Source: Dipylidium caninum (Eukaryota > Platyhelminthes > Cestoda > Cyclophyllidea > Dipylidiidae). Taken from it: a stretch of DNA of 64,000 bases. The DNA is taken from the NCBI GenBank assembly GCA_017562135.1, contig QEYB01000143.1:43408-107407 (forward strand), in the 5' to 3' direction. Positions within the stretch are counted from its first letter, which is position 1; every line of letters starts with the position of its first letter. The position numbers and the translations under genes were made by a program. Shown piece after piece: positions 36,140 through 47,429 of the stretch. The notes under the pieces were generated by a model that did no database searches, was not told the origin of the DNA, and saw only the letters and a list, made by a program, of their open reading frames with translations.

Positions 36140-39100
36140 CATTGTTTAACCATATTTTCATTTATGACTTCTAATACTTTACTTTATATGTTTCGAACTT
36201 TTGGTGATTTTCATTGTCAGTAAGAGGCGCCGCGAATTTTGTTTTGCTTTGCTTTGTTTGACGAGGTTCTTGTAAAAATGGAGTAAAAAAAGGCGTCAGC
36301 CATTGCATAAAAATCAGAGCAATTTCATTGTGTACGGGTAGCTTTCCGTTGGAGGCAAGGTCAAGAGAATTTCTAGCCGCAGTATAACTATCTTTGCTGA
36401 CAGTTTTAAATTAATCGTTCTTATCCTATTCGCCAACTAGAAGATGATTCGCGGCGTCCCATTCATTTGCCGTACTAAAGCTCAGCAATTGAAGAATCTC
36501 ATCCTTTCGATATCATACCATCAGTATTAAAATTGTAAACGCTAAATGTGGGGACATAATGATGCACGGATTTCCCATTTCGCAGCGAGTCTCCCCCCTC
36601 TTCCATAGAAAGTAGCGCATCAGTATTTGCATCAAAGTAAAGTTATTGACTCCAGGCTACTTCTGTCCAAAAAGAAATTGTCTTTAGGGACAAATGTAAC
36701 GTGAAGCGTCTTCATAAGGACATTTTTGTCCACAACTTCACCTTTGTTGGTAGTGAGGATTTACGTACAGGAGTAGATGGGTGTCGGTTTCAACGTGGGA
36801 AAGTATAACTTGTGACTTTTAGCGTTGTTTCTTTTACAACGCACTACTGTCCGAAGGTTTCAAAACCCTTTGAGTATTATTATAATACTAAGTGTTCGTT
36901 AAAATCACCAGGTACCATGGCAAAAGACGCATGTTCATGTTACATTTACCATCCACAAGCATTAAAACTAAAAAATATCTCGCTGATATGGAGGTGAAAA
37001 CTACACATTAATTATCAGACCAGAACTCGTTTTATCGCATAGACGCAAGTAAGCGGAAAGGAAAGTTCTGGATATTAGGAAAACACCTTTACCTCAGGGG
37101 TCCGCATAGGCAAAGGGACGAATAGCCACATAAACTAACGTTACATTGTTCTACCACCCACGATCATTCGTGTTTTAATCACCTTTTCCCTTTTTGTGAT
37201 ATTCACAGCTGGCGACGGAAACCCACAACGGTCTTTGCGTGGCATAATATGTCTTCGGCTGCGTAATTTTATTATCCTTCAATAGGGCCCTGAAAGTCGG
37301 TCCGATGCACTCGAGTTTCTGCGGCCCGTAATGCATGCCGATTGGTTGCGTGTTAACCGCCCGTAGATTTCAATTCCAATTAAAAGTAGGCGATATAAAT
37401 TGTTGCAAACAACAAACTTCCCAAAAGCAGCATCTAATCAGAGATCAGGTTTCCAAACAATCTTAAACTGGTGCAAAATTGTCATATTTGTAATGGTATT
37501 TCGCATTTTGAGGCGGGTCTCCATGCCAATTAAAATTATATGCTGCGTTGCGCTGCCGGGCCCCTAAGCCATAGAGAAAAAGCAAATCTAACCGGAGGTT
37601 CCGTGAGCGGGAATGCGACTTGTTGCAACAAAAGTTCATTTCACCATTTCGTTCGGTTTAAGAGAATTGATTTTTAGTATGTTTTTTTGAGGAAACCTAT
37701 GAAACCAAATAAAATTCGTTTTCAATTTGGATTGATTTAAGCATGATGAATGCTGCGAGTCTACGGCAGTCAATTGTTCCTGTGCAGATCAGTTTGAATT
37801 ACATCAGATTCAAAAAAATAAGTCGTTATGGTATGCATGCCAAACAACGCACAAGTATGGTCAGAGGTGATAATCGTTTAAAATTAGAGTAGTATCAACA
37901 GTCACCGTTAATTGTGAAACATTCCGCACTCATCCTAACTAAGCTGAGTGCAGCCAAGAAGAATAGTAGTTGAAGGGGAATGGTTCTGGCTGGCCCTATA
38001 TTCAGTTCAAATTACAAGATACCGATTCACGAATATTGGTGGCATTTTGATCACCGCAAATTGTTTAATAAATAAATCAATTCTGTTCCGCAAAGGCTTG
38101 TTATTTTATGGCCATCAACATTATGACACGGACAATCTAATAAAATCCCTGCCGACTCTAAAATATAAATTTCCTTCAGACATGACCGTATTTGTATGTT
38201 TTAAGAATTGAGGTCAGGACAATTTTTACAAACGCGTGTTTGGATCACAGCGTTTGGTGCTTGGCGCATGTGTTGTTCTTCTTACCCCAGTGATTCTTTA
38301 ATGTATTTTGTCTCGTTTTCGCGTTTTTTTGAGCACTTTTGCTCACGCTTTTCTAGAATTTCGCTAAAACATTATTGGATGCTGCATTGAAAGGTTGCTC
38401 ACGATTGCGCTTTTATCCCTAGTCATCAAAAGTTTTCATCTCTACCATCCCAATTTTCAGTGCTGTTTCTAGTATATATCATAGAAGAATCTGTTTCTTC
38501 AACTCTACGACCGCCTCGACAATTTTTCGGCATTATCACTCCTTGTAATGCTAAGCACCTATTCCACTTTTTCACACCACGTCAGTCCTGTAATGTGACC
38601 GATATGGCATGTGTCATAGTCGACATTTCAAATGCTCACTGCTCCCACAACAACCGCTTTAAAAGCGTGCATCCCATTCCTTTTTTCTTCCCTTTGAGAT
38701 TTGTTGCTCACTGGACTTTTGCAAAAATGACCTGGCTAATAAAGCCTAAAAATCTACGATTATATCAATTGAACTATCTAAATAACACACGAGTATCATT
38801 TGAGTCAGACAAACCTTATGTACTTCATTTCGCACCACAGCCCACTTAATGTTGTTATGATCTCGGTAGTATACAGTTGAAACAGTTTGCATCAAAATCT
38901 GTGACTCTCATTTGTGCTATGCAAATGATTGGCGCTGCTCAAAAACCTGATGATGTCTTTAGAGTGATGATTTTGAAAGGAAAAATTGTATTCATTTCAT
39001 TTTGTTCTTATCTGTCTACAATAAGCTGCTCTGTCACATCAGTCCTTTCTTTTACCCAAGAACAACTGGACGTGGCTCTTTTCACTATCAGTTTGTTAAA

Positions 39101-40949
39101 ACTGTGCCTCGTCTTTGCCTTCGTAATTCCCAATGCTAGGTTTCAAAGAAATGAGTTATTATTCGTTTGTTGTACTCGATAGACTTATTGCGTACCATTG
39201 AATGTAATTTACCTAAACGAAAATTTGATGCCACTATGGTAAGATGATTTCTTTGCTGCCTTGTCAATGTGAATGAGGGTATCCCACATTTTTATAGAAT
39301 TTGTCCTATGCCCTATGGGAAGCTCATGTGAGTAGTTCAGCCCTGTATGTTCGTGAAAAGGTTTTTTTTTCCCCTGTGATAGTCCCTCACTTCCTTCAAC
39401 ACTTTATTACTTCTATTAGTGCGTAAATAGGAGAAGGGCAGACAGCTGTGAACTTTTCTATCTACTAAACATCGTGCCCACGACAAAGTTCGGGTTCGCT
39501 GTGTCTAGACACGCGTGTCAAATAGACAACCTTTTGGTGACACCGCCGGGAAATCTGCCAGGTCATGAGAAATCGTGAACCCGGAACTACCAGTAAGTGT
39601 GTAGACAGAATAGCATAAGGCGAAATACGTTAGCAACCTGGTGTAACTGACTAAGTGTGAGGAAACAAACAATGGATATTGAGTTAAAACCTATGGTTGG
39701 AAGCAACTTCACTCTCAATCGAGGTCTCACCTGTAACGCTTGTCCACTCTCTCACAAGACCCTTTTCTTAGCATGTCGATGCGACGACAGATGCAGGGAA
39801 TGGGGTGCCAAGTCAGAAGGTGAATAATTGTTGGTAGCAAAGTAATTTGTACTGTCAATGTGAATGGGTTAGCTATTAAAGGAGCAGTATCGCTAGGTGT
39901 CATGGTTGAGTTTGAAAAAGTAAACCGTTTAGGCGTCTGCCGACCGTCCTAATGGTCAAGGACACGTGGAAGGGGCGAGCGACTGACCTTCACCCGTTTG
40001 TGTTGTACTGGCCTAGATTACAATTACCGTATTAGGTGATGCGGAGCAATGCCACATCCAAGGGGAACGTGTTACCCACAGCATTCAAATGTCATTGTGA
40101 CCTCACGAGTGCGCAGGAACAGGGAATTCTTTAGTACCCGTTTAGATGCTGTCCTCCTTCACCTCATCGCTCACCTGCAGTTTGGGCGCCGTGGCTGGAC
40201 GTTTGTAGACGATTTCACTCAATTCACTTTTTTCCATACATGGAAGATATGATGACAAGTGTGTTTATTGCTTTTTTGTAAGACGTCTGCGGGTGTGATT
40301 TGATCTGTGGGCGTAGTAGTTAGCTCAATCACCTGAGTTAAATATTTAGGTTCTGGAATAACTGCGTACACATATGTGTTTCGCAGGGCCTCTTCGATAA
40401 CCGCAGTTGTAGTCGCGATGTATATTTTCTGAAATTGTCGCAGGTGGTGAGCTCTCCGTAGATTGGTTTGACGGCAAGACAAAAGAGGCGTCACCGCCAC
40501 TAGTATCCACAATGTCATCTCGACGCTGGTGGCTTGGCCTAAGACGCCTACTTCACTAATCTTCTACACTCTTCTCAGTTATGACATATCACTTATTACT
40601 GTATGTACTTGCCTTATTGCAAAAGTTTTCCCCATATGTGTCTCTCCTTTCTCCCTTACCGTCTGTCATCTTGTTTTGCTGCTAGTGGGAGAAGTATAAA
40701 TATGTTACTTACAACCTATACGTAGTAGTCATCTGAGCACAATCGAAATAGAGGATGGAGATGTATAATACGTAGGTATTCCAAATGTGGACACTTGGCC
40801 AAGAGTAGGCAGTGGAGAGTTGGCCTGCAACGAGAGGCCATTTGCGTGTAAATGGCTCCATTTCTCATTGAAAGCACTATTACAGCCTGAGAGAAGTGTG
40901 GTAACAAGATGCAAGCCCAACGGCTAGACTGAGAGACATGGAATGATGA
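36140..40949. other. Arm sequence without confident genes
   Basis: Two + strand frames at 38,460-38,849 and 38,877-39,182 contain hydrophobic stretches (for example IVFISFCSYLSTISC). Their right-arm counterparts merge into one - strand frame at 51,181-51,699. This hints at a membrane protein exon disturbed by indels, but no family is recognised. The remainder has only short frames. Confidence 0.35.
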
Positions 40950-41216
40950 TCGGAATGGTGTGATCAAAGTGGAGATGCATCTCTTAGAAAGACCATCCTA
41001 CAAGAACCCGAAGTAATAGTCCCACTGGACTTTCTCGGTTGCCCCACTGGCAGTGTTGTGGTGGAAGTAGATCAACGCGACTTTTCCTATTCTCCAGACT
41101 TCTTACTTGAATACCTTAATACGGCACACGTTTCTCCTTTTACAACAGGTCATCCAGGCTTCATCGTCGCCATCAGGTCTGTTAAAACGAGGCGCAGCTG
41201 CTCTACTGGAAGTCTT
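40950..41216 (+). CDS. Open exon-like stretch, possibly SEA-like
   Basis: Open for 89 codons between TGA (40,947) and TAA (41,217), without an ATG. It reads QEPEVIVPLDFLGC then PTGSVVVEVDQRDFSYSPDF. SEA domains of membrane mucins carry a GS(V/I)VV strand in a similar place, which is the only basis for the comparison. A second frame (GLLKRGAAALLEVFNDND) opens from about 41,158 and may be the continuation after a small indel or an intron. The right arm repeats it on the - strand at about 49,130-49,415 with several 1-base differences. Confidence 0.25.
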
Positions 41217-41876
41217 TAATGATAATGATGTCGATGTCAGTTCTTTGAACGAGTCCGCGTTCGCGACGGGATTATCGTCTGCCTCATCCTCTGTTCTTGC
41301 CAATCGTCACCGTCCACCATGCAGCGCGCATTCCTCAAGTGGGTAAGAACAGATATGTATTGACATCGCGCCATAGAAATTAAAGTGAACGGAGGTATTG
41401 GTGAGCAGGGGTTTCAGACCCGACGTCCGATCCGCCTGGGTGCTTAAGTGTGTGTATGTCCTCACTAAGACGACTAATAGTGCTGGAGCCAAAGTGGACC
41501 GAGCCCAGCAGTCGCAATACGCCCTCCGCGGGAACGCAGAATAATGTCAAGATAATGTCATACAAGATTAGTTTGAATCTCAATTCACTGACGCTTCCCT
41601 AACTGCTCTAAACTTTGTCCGTTTTCACATCCCAAAACTAATGACAAACTAGAGGGTGGTGGGAGGGGGCTTCTATTTCTCCCACCCCTCCTACCTGGTG
41701 TGATTGCCTAATCCGTAGCAAATTGATCTAACAATGGCTGCGGGCACACTCCGCGACTCCGATCTCAACACCTCCGTCCCACCCACCACCCGAGGTATAT
41801 CGGCAAAGAGATTATACTTCCACCCCTACATTAGCCACGCCAACACTGCCACCATGCAGCGTCACTACGCCATCTG

Positions 41877-42302
41877 GTGGCTGTTGAGAGAACTTTGCAA
41901 CTTACAGATGTTCGCCTAAAGAATGTGCCGTGCGAGATATTTCTTTCGAATATGTTTACACGCAGGACTGTCATGTCAATATCGTTTGGGCTTATTTCGA
42001 AAGCGACAACATTTTTCTACTTCATCTCACTTGGCCCTCCCTACTTCATGTCACATCACAAGCAGATGGCCATCTTCTATAATGGTTTTAATCTACACCG
42101 ACAGCGGTCAAATCGACTTGATGAAGACGCAATCATGAGATGTGACGTGGCCCCAATTGCAAATACCTTCGGGTCCGGACTCGGACCCGTAATGAGAAGA
42201 CTCACGGGACTACTCAACAGAAGGAGTCGGAAATGGAAGGTTGTGACACTTTATTTTAGGCTAAGAAGCGACGTCGAATCACATCGAAAGGCGAGAAGTT
42301 GA
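41877..42302 (+). CDS. Open frame of 141 codons, unknown function
   Basis: It begins MAVERTLQLTDV and ends in a basic segment (LLNRRSRKWK). In the right arm the same DNA is split into two - strand frames (48,211-48,615 and 48,104-48,421) by indels, so the frame is not preserved. No domain is recognised, and no splice or promoter evidence favours it over chance. Confidence 0.2.
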   Translation: MAVERTLQLTDVRLKNVPCEIFLSNMFTRRTVMSISFGLISKATTFFYFISLGPPYFMSHHKQMAIFYNGFNLHRQRSNRLDEDAIMRCDVAPIANTFGSGLGPVMRRLTGLLNRRSRKWKVVTLYFRLRSDVESHRKARS

Positions 42303-42640
42303 ACTCAATGCATCGAAGCGAGTGGAATGAAGATGAAAGAGCACCAGGCAGGCTCACTTTCGGGGCGACCTTCTGCACCCATTCCAGAGGGCTAGAATTG
42401 TGGCTCATTTGGAGTTCTGCAAAACATCTGTTTCCGTAAGATGTTACAGCGAGACCGTTGGACTCTGAACGAAGAAAATGTTCTCAGTACATCCATGTAA
42501 CCTTGTATCCTGAATGAATGCGCAAAAGAAGTCATGTACAATGGTTAGCAAATGTACGTAATCGTCTAAGATTCCGTCGACATCAAGTTCGCCTTTCCGC
42601 TTCTCTCTTTTTCAAACTGGCCAGTCTGTCCTAAGGAGGT

Positions 42641-42718
42641 TTCAATGCCAATGAGTTGGTGAATGAAGTTGCTAAGGCAGCATTTAAATTTGCAGCACTT
42701 ACTTTATCCGACGAACAG
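42641..42718 (+). other. Short coding-like motif, paralogue of 47,259-47,426
   Basis: It reads FNANELVNEVAKAAFKFAAL, then TLSDEQ and a stop. The flanking DNA (TACGTAATCGT...GATTCC about 70 bp before) is also shared with the paralogue on the other strand of the same arm. See the paired entry. Confidence 0.3.
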
Positions 42719-43241
42719 TAAACTAAACGCTCTTTTCCCTTCGACCTACATTGCTATAGTGGTGTTTTTTGGAAGTAGTACTTCCCCACCATGCAGCAAA
42801 TCCTATTTGGACCGTCTTGCTTCACCCAAGGCGTAAGGAAGCAGCAGGAGACCTCAAAGGAGTGAGAGGATTAGGACTTGTGTGCAGATTTTGACAGTTT
42901 CGAGTGGTTTGATTAATCTAATTGCAATTCATCGCTATATCCCCGCCTTGTAAGTACTCATTATAATCATCCAGGAAGGTCGAAACACAACACGGTGTGG
43001 GAGCGTCCTTGCCTATCAAAGTGTGTGTTGCAAATTGCAGCACTACTTTGGCGACTTCGTTCACCTCCTCATTGCGGTGACAGCTGTTTGAACGGGACCG
43101 GCCAGATAGAAGATGAAGGAAATTGCGAGAGACACTGGTTTCGTTGGAATCCTATACGATTACGTCCATGTATTTAATTATAGACAGTTTGGCCAGTTTC
43201 CCCTCCTTCGTCCAGCTGACAGCGTCCTCCGGGTAACCGAC

Positions 43242-43457
43242 CTACTCTTTCCAAGAGCCTAGGAGAGGTCCCCCTCCCCCCGACAAGTGGCATGGACGCT
43301 GACGGGCCTTCTTAGAAGTACAGAGGCAGTAGACATGTCCTCTATAATCCAACTCAAGGCATCCAGTTGATGGCTCTGTGAGCATCGTGGAACCGTTGTC
43401 CGAGCCATAATCGATAGGTGTCGGTGGCGTCGACGTCGATTCTTCAGCCTCTACCAC
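43242..43457 (-). CDS. EGF-like exon, left arm copy
   Basis: Seventy-one codons on the - strand, identical in translation to 46,885-47,100 in the right arm. It has an acidic, Ser/Thr/Pro-rich start (AEESTSTPPTPIDYGSDN) followed by CLELDYRGHVYCLC, then a basic segment and a further Cys. The spacing C..Y.G..YC.C resembles the second half of an EGF-like module. The frame is open upstream of the ATG, so the true start is probably a splice acceptor. It reads outward from the spacer. A stalk plus EGF would suit a membrane or mucin-like surface protein. Confidence 0.4.
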   Translation of the reverse strand: MVEAEESTSTPPTPIDYGSDNGSTMLTEPSTGCLELDYRGHVYCLCTSKKARQRPCHLSGGGGPLLGSWKE

Positions 43458-43687
43458 CTTGTCAGCTGGGTAATCTTCTTCGCGGCTTTCCGAGGTTTTG
43501 AATGTATTATTTCGCGCACTCGCGGCTACGGTTTAATTCATTATCCATCTATTGTAACTTAAAACAAGACCCTTTTTCGTCGGAGATGTCGCGCGCCCAC
43601 AACCCTATGTCTCACCACAAACATGGTGCGAATGTACGCCGTTGAGTTCATCAGGAAACCTTTCGTCTTCGACCAATTTGGGTTTAT

Positions 43688-44284
43688 GTGAATCTTATCA
43701 TACGACTTTGCGTGGCCCAAATTCCAGATACCTCCGTGTTCGGACTCGTCACTCGACTGAGAGTGACTGATGAAACTACTCCACTAAAGCCGAAAGTGGG
43801 AGTCTTTCCATTTTATTCTAGCATCTGCAGAGTTATGCTAGCTCAAAATAATACACAATTCAATCATATTCAGGCGGAGGGGATTGCGATAAACCAAGAC
43901 ATCTTCTTTCTCGCAACCGCCAAATCCTGCGTAGAATTTTCAGCCCTTCGATCCTTCACGTGCGATCGGGGCCTACATCCATACTGTGAGGCGCGACGCA
44001 CTGGAGACCCTATCGTATCCATGGGTGGGGAGCGACATAAGGAGCAACCAGCCAACCACACAATCGATGCCACGTACGTGGGACGTCAGGTAGGCGTATT
44101 TCTATGCCTCCATATAGCTCCGCATTTTGTGTGCTTCATCTTAGCGCTTGAGGACAAGACCAAGGATGAGGATGAGATAACAGAAAGGGACCATGGGGTC
44201 GAAAGCGTGTGTGGGTGTGTGAACCCATTAAAGTTCACATTGGCCTCGCTTCGGTCAGAGCATTTGTTCCCTTCATATTCGTGA
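43688..44284 (+). CDS. Longest frame in the spacer (198 codons), unknown
   Basis: Open from ATG at 43,688 to TGA. Its first third overlaps the direct repeat shared with 46,552-46,672, where a different frame is open. The later part is mixed polar and hydrophobic with scattered Cys, and a 121-codon antisense frame overlaps it. No domain is recognised, so it may be chance. Confidence 0.2.
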   Translation: MNLIIRLCVAQIPDTSVFGLVTRLRVTDETTPLKPKVGVFPFYSSICRVMLAQNNTQFNHIQAEGIAINQDIFFLATAKSCVEFSALRSFTCDRGLHPYCEARRTGDPIVSMGGERHKEQPANHTIDATYVGRQVGVFLCLHIAPHFVCFILALEDKTKDEDEITERDHGVESVCGCVNPLKFTLASLRSEHLFPSYS

Positions 44285-46558
44285 CAGTAGAGTTGGGGAG
44301 AAAGAGCAGAAGGAGGGGAGAGAGTGAGGATTTCGAGGCGATAAGAAATGTTTTGTCCTACTGCCAAATGTTGGGTAGGCAGGAGGCCATGAGAGAGGTA
44401 ATCAAACAGACTCGGCCTTGGTGACGCTGCACTACACATCCATGCACCCATTCACGTGCACTGGACTCCTTTGTGTCGTCTTACCTGGATATTGTTCAAT
44501 ACCTGTTGACCGTGGAGAAGTCGACGTTTGTCAGCGCAAAGTCGGGGGCACCCCGAATAAAGGAGAGGGAAGACTGTCTATGGAAGATGTTCGCGCGGGT
44601 GATCGGCGCGTCGGTGAGGCACAACATCTGCTAATGTTGGCAAGATTGATGCTCGAGCAGACAGGACGCTGGTCAACCCTCCACTTCCAGCGAGAGTTTG
44701 ACCAGCGGTGTTCATTAAAAGCTAGTTAAAATGGGTTCGCTTCGAGAACCACTGCTCATGATGACGACTCATTCCATACGCCGGTCGAGATGCCGATCCT
44801 CCCCCACCGTCCGTCTTAGCGATGCGACCTCACCGCCACACTGCCTCGGACGCGCGGTTACGCGACCAACGTGGGTCTCATGTTCCTCCCAACCCAAACC
44901 ATTGCACAGAGAGGTAGAGCAGAAGTTATTCGTGTACGATCGACTTCATTTAGCAACATCTGGTCGGAGCATGCCTGCTCACCTTCGCAGGAATCGTGAC
45001 ACATTGTCCACGTAGGTGTCACAAATCGGTGACGTCCACAGAACGTTTCAGTTTACTTAGTTTAAGGGAAAAGATGGCTTTAGGCGCCTTCTTCGATGTC
45101 TCTTTACCTCCTCCACGTCTTCTGCCTCGTCGCTTCCCGTCTCGCATCTCAATAATAAATTTGTGGTTTCGATATTGCTCCTTCCCATATTCCAACATGC
45201 TTCGTCTCTCGGCAGAGAATGAAGAAGCGCAGTAACCAATGCTAAAAGACGCACTGGTCTGCTGGTCCTCTATAATGTTCGTAGTTCAGTGCAGAGAGAT
45301 TTAGCTCACACTGTGCCAATTCGATACATTGTTGGCAAGAAAGGCGCCTTGGAAGTTGACTAGATGGCAGAATGTAGGACCTTCACCGCACGAGTTGTGT
45401 GAGAGGAACGAACATGCACTCATCCATGTGAAGAATACCAAATCGGATGAAGACCGCTGTTTCCTGCGGTGCTGTCCACATCTAGCCTGCGTAAGTTGGA
45501 GCATTCAGTGTGGCAGAAAGACGAGCTGTCAGTCCACGCAGGTAGGCTGAGACAGTGAAAAATGAGGCGGAAGAGCTCAGGAAACAAAAATAGATCGCTT
45601 TGGAGCGCTCTTCCTTGGTCTCTCTACCTCCGGTATTATTAAGCCTACATTCTCTCTCCGTGCTTCCGAAACCTAGACACCATATCTCAGGCGCAAAATC
45701 TAAAAAACGACCACTTTCGGGAGCTTCAATCATCTTGCGGCTCTAGCAAATAACACTGAAGGTGACTCAACTGAAGCGACGCTTGCCTGTCAACTCGCGT
45801 CTTCTACGAGATGCGCTGGATAAGATGTTTTGCGCCCTCATGACTGTCCCTCCAGTTAGGAAAACACCAAAGGCGACACATGCGATAGTGAGATGAAAAA
45901 GCAAAGCAGCGAACACTTCTCGTGCAGCTGATTGCTACGCGGAATGAGAATTCGACAGATGTGACTGCTTTAGTCTTTATTCTCAACTGGCGCATTCTTG
46001 TGCATATGCATAACGCAGTGTCTACCACCGTCCCTTCTATGGTCGCCGCAGGAGGCCTACACTGACATCACGGTGCGGCGGACACAACCTACATTACAAT
46101 TATGTCGTCAAAGCGCGGGTCTACTCATCTGCGGGCAGATAAGTGTGGGCACGTAGAGAGCAAGATCGACACCATCAGGTTCGCCACCCATTCACCTCGA
46201 CACGCCACTTTTTTGGTCACATCTGCTGCCGCAGACTCCACCTGCATGCCTACAGAGAGCGTCGTGAGAAAAAATTCTTGCAATTTGATCACCCTCTGTT
46301 TTTCGAAGACAATGTCGGTTACACCATATGTCAACGTCCACATTACCATAGTTCCGAAGACAAAGTCATTTTTGACTCTATATCACACCACTAGCAAAAG
46401 AGTCTTCCCTCTGCCGCGATTTCATTCTGTTCCCATCAAAGGTCTTCACCGCCTTCAGCTAATTTGCCTTGATGAGGATCCAAGCATATGATGGTACTTG
46501 GCTGAAATTGGCGATCTTTCCGGCTCCAGACCAGTTCCCCTTCTGCGAGGACTCGTGA

Positions 46559-46726
46559 AACTATTCTACTCAAGAAGGCAAAGTGGAGAGTCCTGAATTT
46601 TTCCCACCACCTATAGAATTATCTCAGCTCAAAATCACATACAATTCGAAATTATTCACGCAGCAGATTGTCAGTTTGAAAAACCACAATTCGACAACCG
46701 AGGTTCCCAAATCTTGCAGAAAAAAC
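46559..46726 (+). CDS. Open stretch upstream of EGF exon, possibly SEA-like
   Basis: Open for 56 codons between two stops. It reads NYSTQEGKVESPEFFPPPIE then LSQLKITYNSKLFTQQIVSL. The L.I.YN..FT pattern recalls the first strand of SEA domains. A diverged direct copy at about 43,766-43,885 shares NYST and the LKI..NS..F part but then breaks. It lies 160 bp before the EGF-like exon on the same strand, the order expected in SEA-EGF membrane proteins. Confidence 0.25.
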
Positions 46727-46884
46727 TGACCATGAGGAAGGAGATGCAGAGGAGGTCGCCTTCGAGGTGAATACTGGTGAAAATATTCAAGAGGGGGAAG
46801 CAGAGTAAAAAAAAGCAAAAAAGTGAGTGAAATGATGCATTCAAAACCTCGGAAAGCCGCGAAGAAGATTACCCAGCTGACAAG

Positions 46885-47100
46885 GTGGTAGAGGCTGAAG
46901 AATCGACGTCGACGCCACCGACACCTATCGATTATGGCTCGGACAACGGTTCCACGATGCTCACAGAGCCATCAACTGGATGCCTTGAGTTGGATTATAG
47001 AGGACATGTCTACTGCCTCTGTACTTCTAAGAAGGCCCGTCAGCGTCCATGCCACTTGTCGGGGGGAGGGGGACCTCTCCTAGGCTCTTGGAAAGAGTAG
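46885..47100 (+). CDS. EGF-like exon, right arm copy
   Basis: Mirror copy of 43,242-43,457 with no amino-acid difference. The frame is open from 46,831. A possible donor (GA|GTAGGTCGG) overlaps the apparent stop codon at 47,098, so the exon may continue by splicing, for example to the ANEEVNEVAK stretch at 47,259. The open SEA-like stretch at 46,559-46,726 lies just upstream on the same strand. Confidence 0.4.
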   Translation: MVEAEESTSTPPTPIDYGSDNGSTMLTEPSTGCLELDYRGHVYCLCTSKKARQRPCHLSGGGGPLLGSWKE

Positions 47101-47258
47101 GTCGGTTACCCGGAGGACGCTGTCAGCTGGACGAAGGAGGGGAAACTGGCCAAACTGTCCTATAATTAAATACATGGACGTAATCGTATAGGATTCCAAC
47201 GAAACCCAGTGTCCTCTCGCAATTTCCTTCATCTTCTATCTGGCCGGTCCCGTTCCAA

Positions 47259-47426
47259 ACAGCTGTCACCGCCAATGAGGAGGTGAACGAAGTCGCCAAA
47301 GTAGTGCTGCAATTTGCAACACACACTTTGATAGGCAAGGACGCTCCCACACCGTGTTGTGTTTCGACCTTCCTGGATGATTATAATGAGTACTTACAAG
47401 GCGGGGATATAGCGATGAATTGCAAT
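47259..47426 (+). other. Short coding-like motif, paralogue of 42,641-42,718
   Basis: It reads TAVTANEEVNEVAKVVLQFA then THTLIGKD and stays open to TAG at 47,427. The pattern ANE.VNEVAK...FA..TL is shared with 42,641-42,718. In the left arm this copy is on the - strand at about 42.93-43.09 kb, so each arm holds two facing copies. The family is unknown; it lies 160 bp after the EGF-like exon on the same strand. Confidence 0.3.
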
Positions 47427-47429
47427 TAG

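Larger units (their letters stand above)
27076..43515 (+). repeat. Giant inverted repeat, left arm (16.4 kb)
   Basis: The whole stretch is found again in reverse complement at about 46,825-63,986. The match starts at GATACAATTATCCCATGA (27,076) and was checked at about thirty points along the arm, all colinear. The inner end fades near 43,515 through base substitutions. Flanking bases differ from the right arm immediately outside 27,076. Confidence 0.9.
43516..46824. other. Spacer between the arms (3.3 kb)
   Basis: Not palindromic. It contains a long + strand frame (43,688-44,284), an SEA-like open stretch near its right end (46,559-46,726), and a diverged direct repeat pair. The remainder (44.3-46.5 kb) has only short overlapping frames. 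Confidence 0.7.

Noticed and set aside
40780..40850. Zinc-knuckle-like CGHLAK in a + frame
   Set aside because: It lacks the remaining Cys spacing of a CCHC knuckle and lies between stops.
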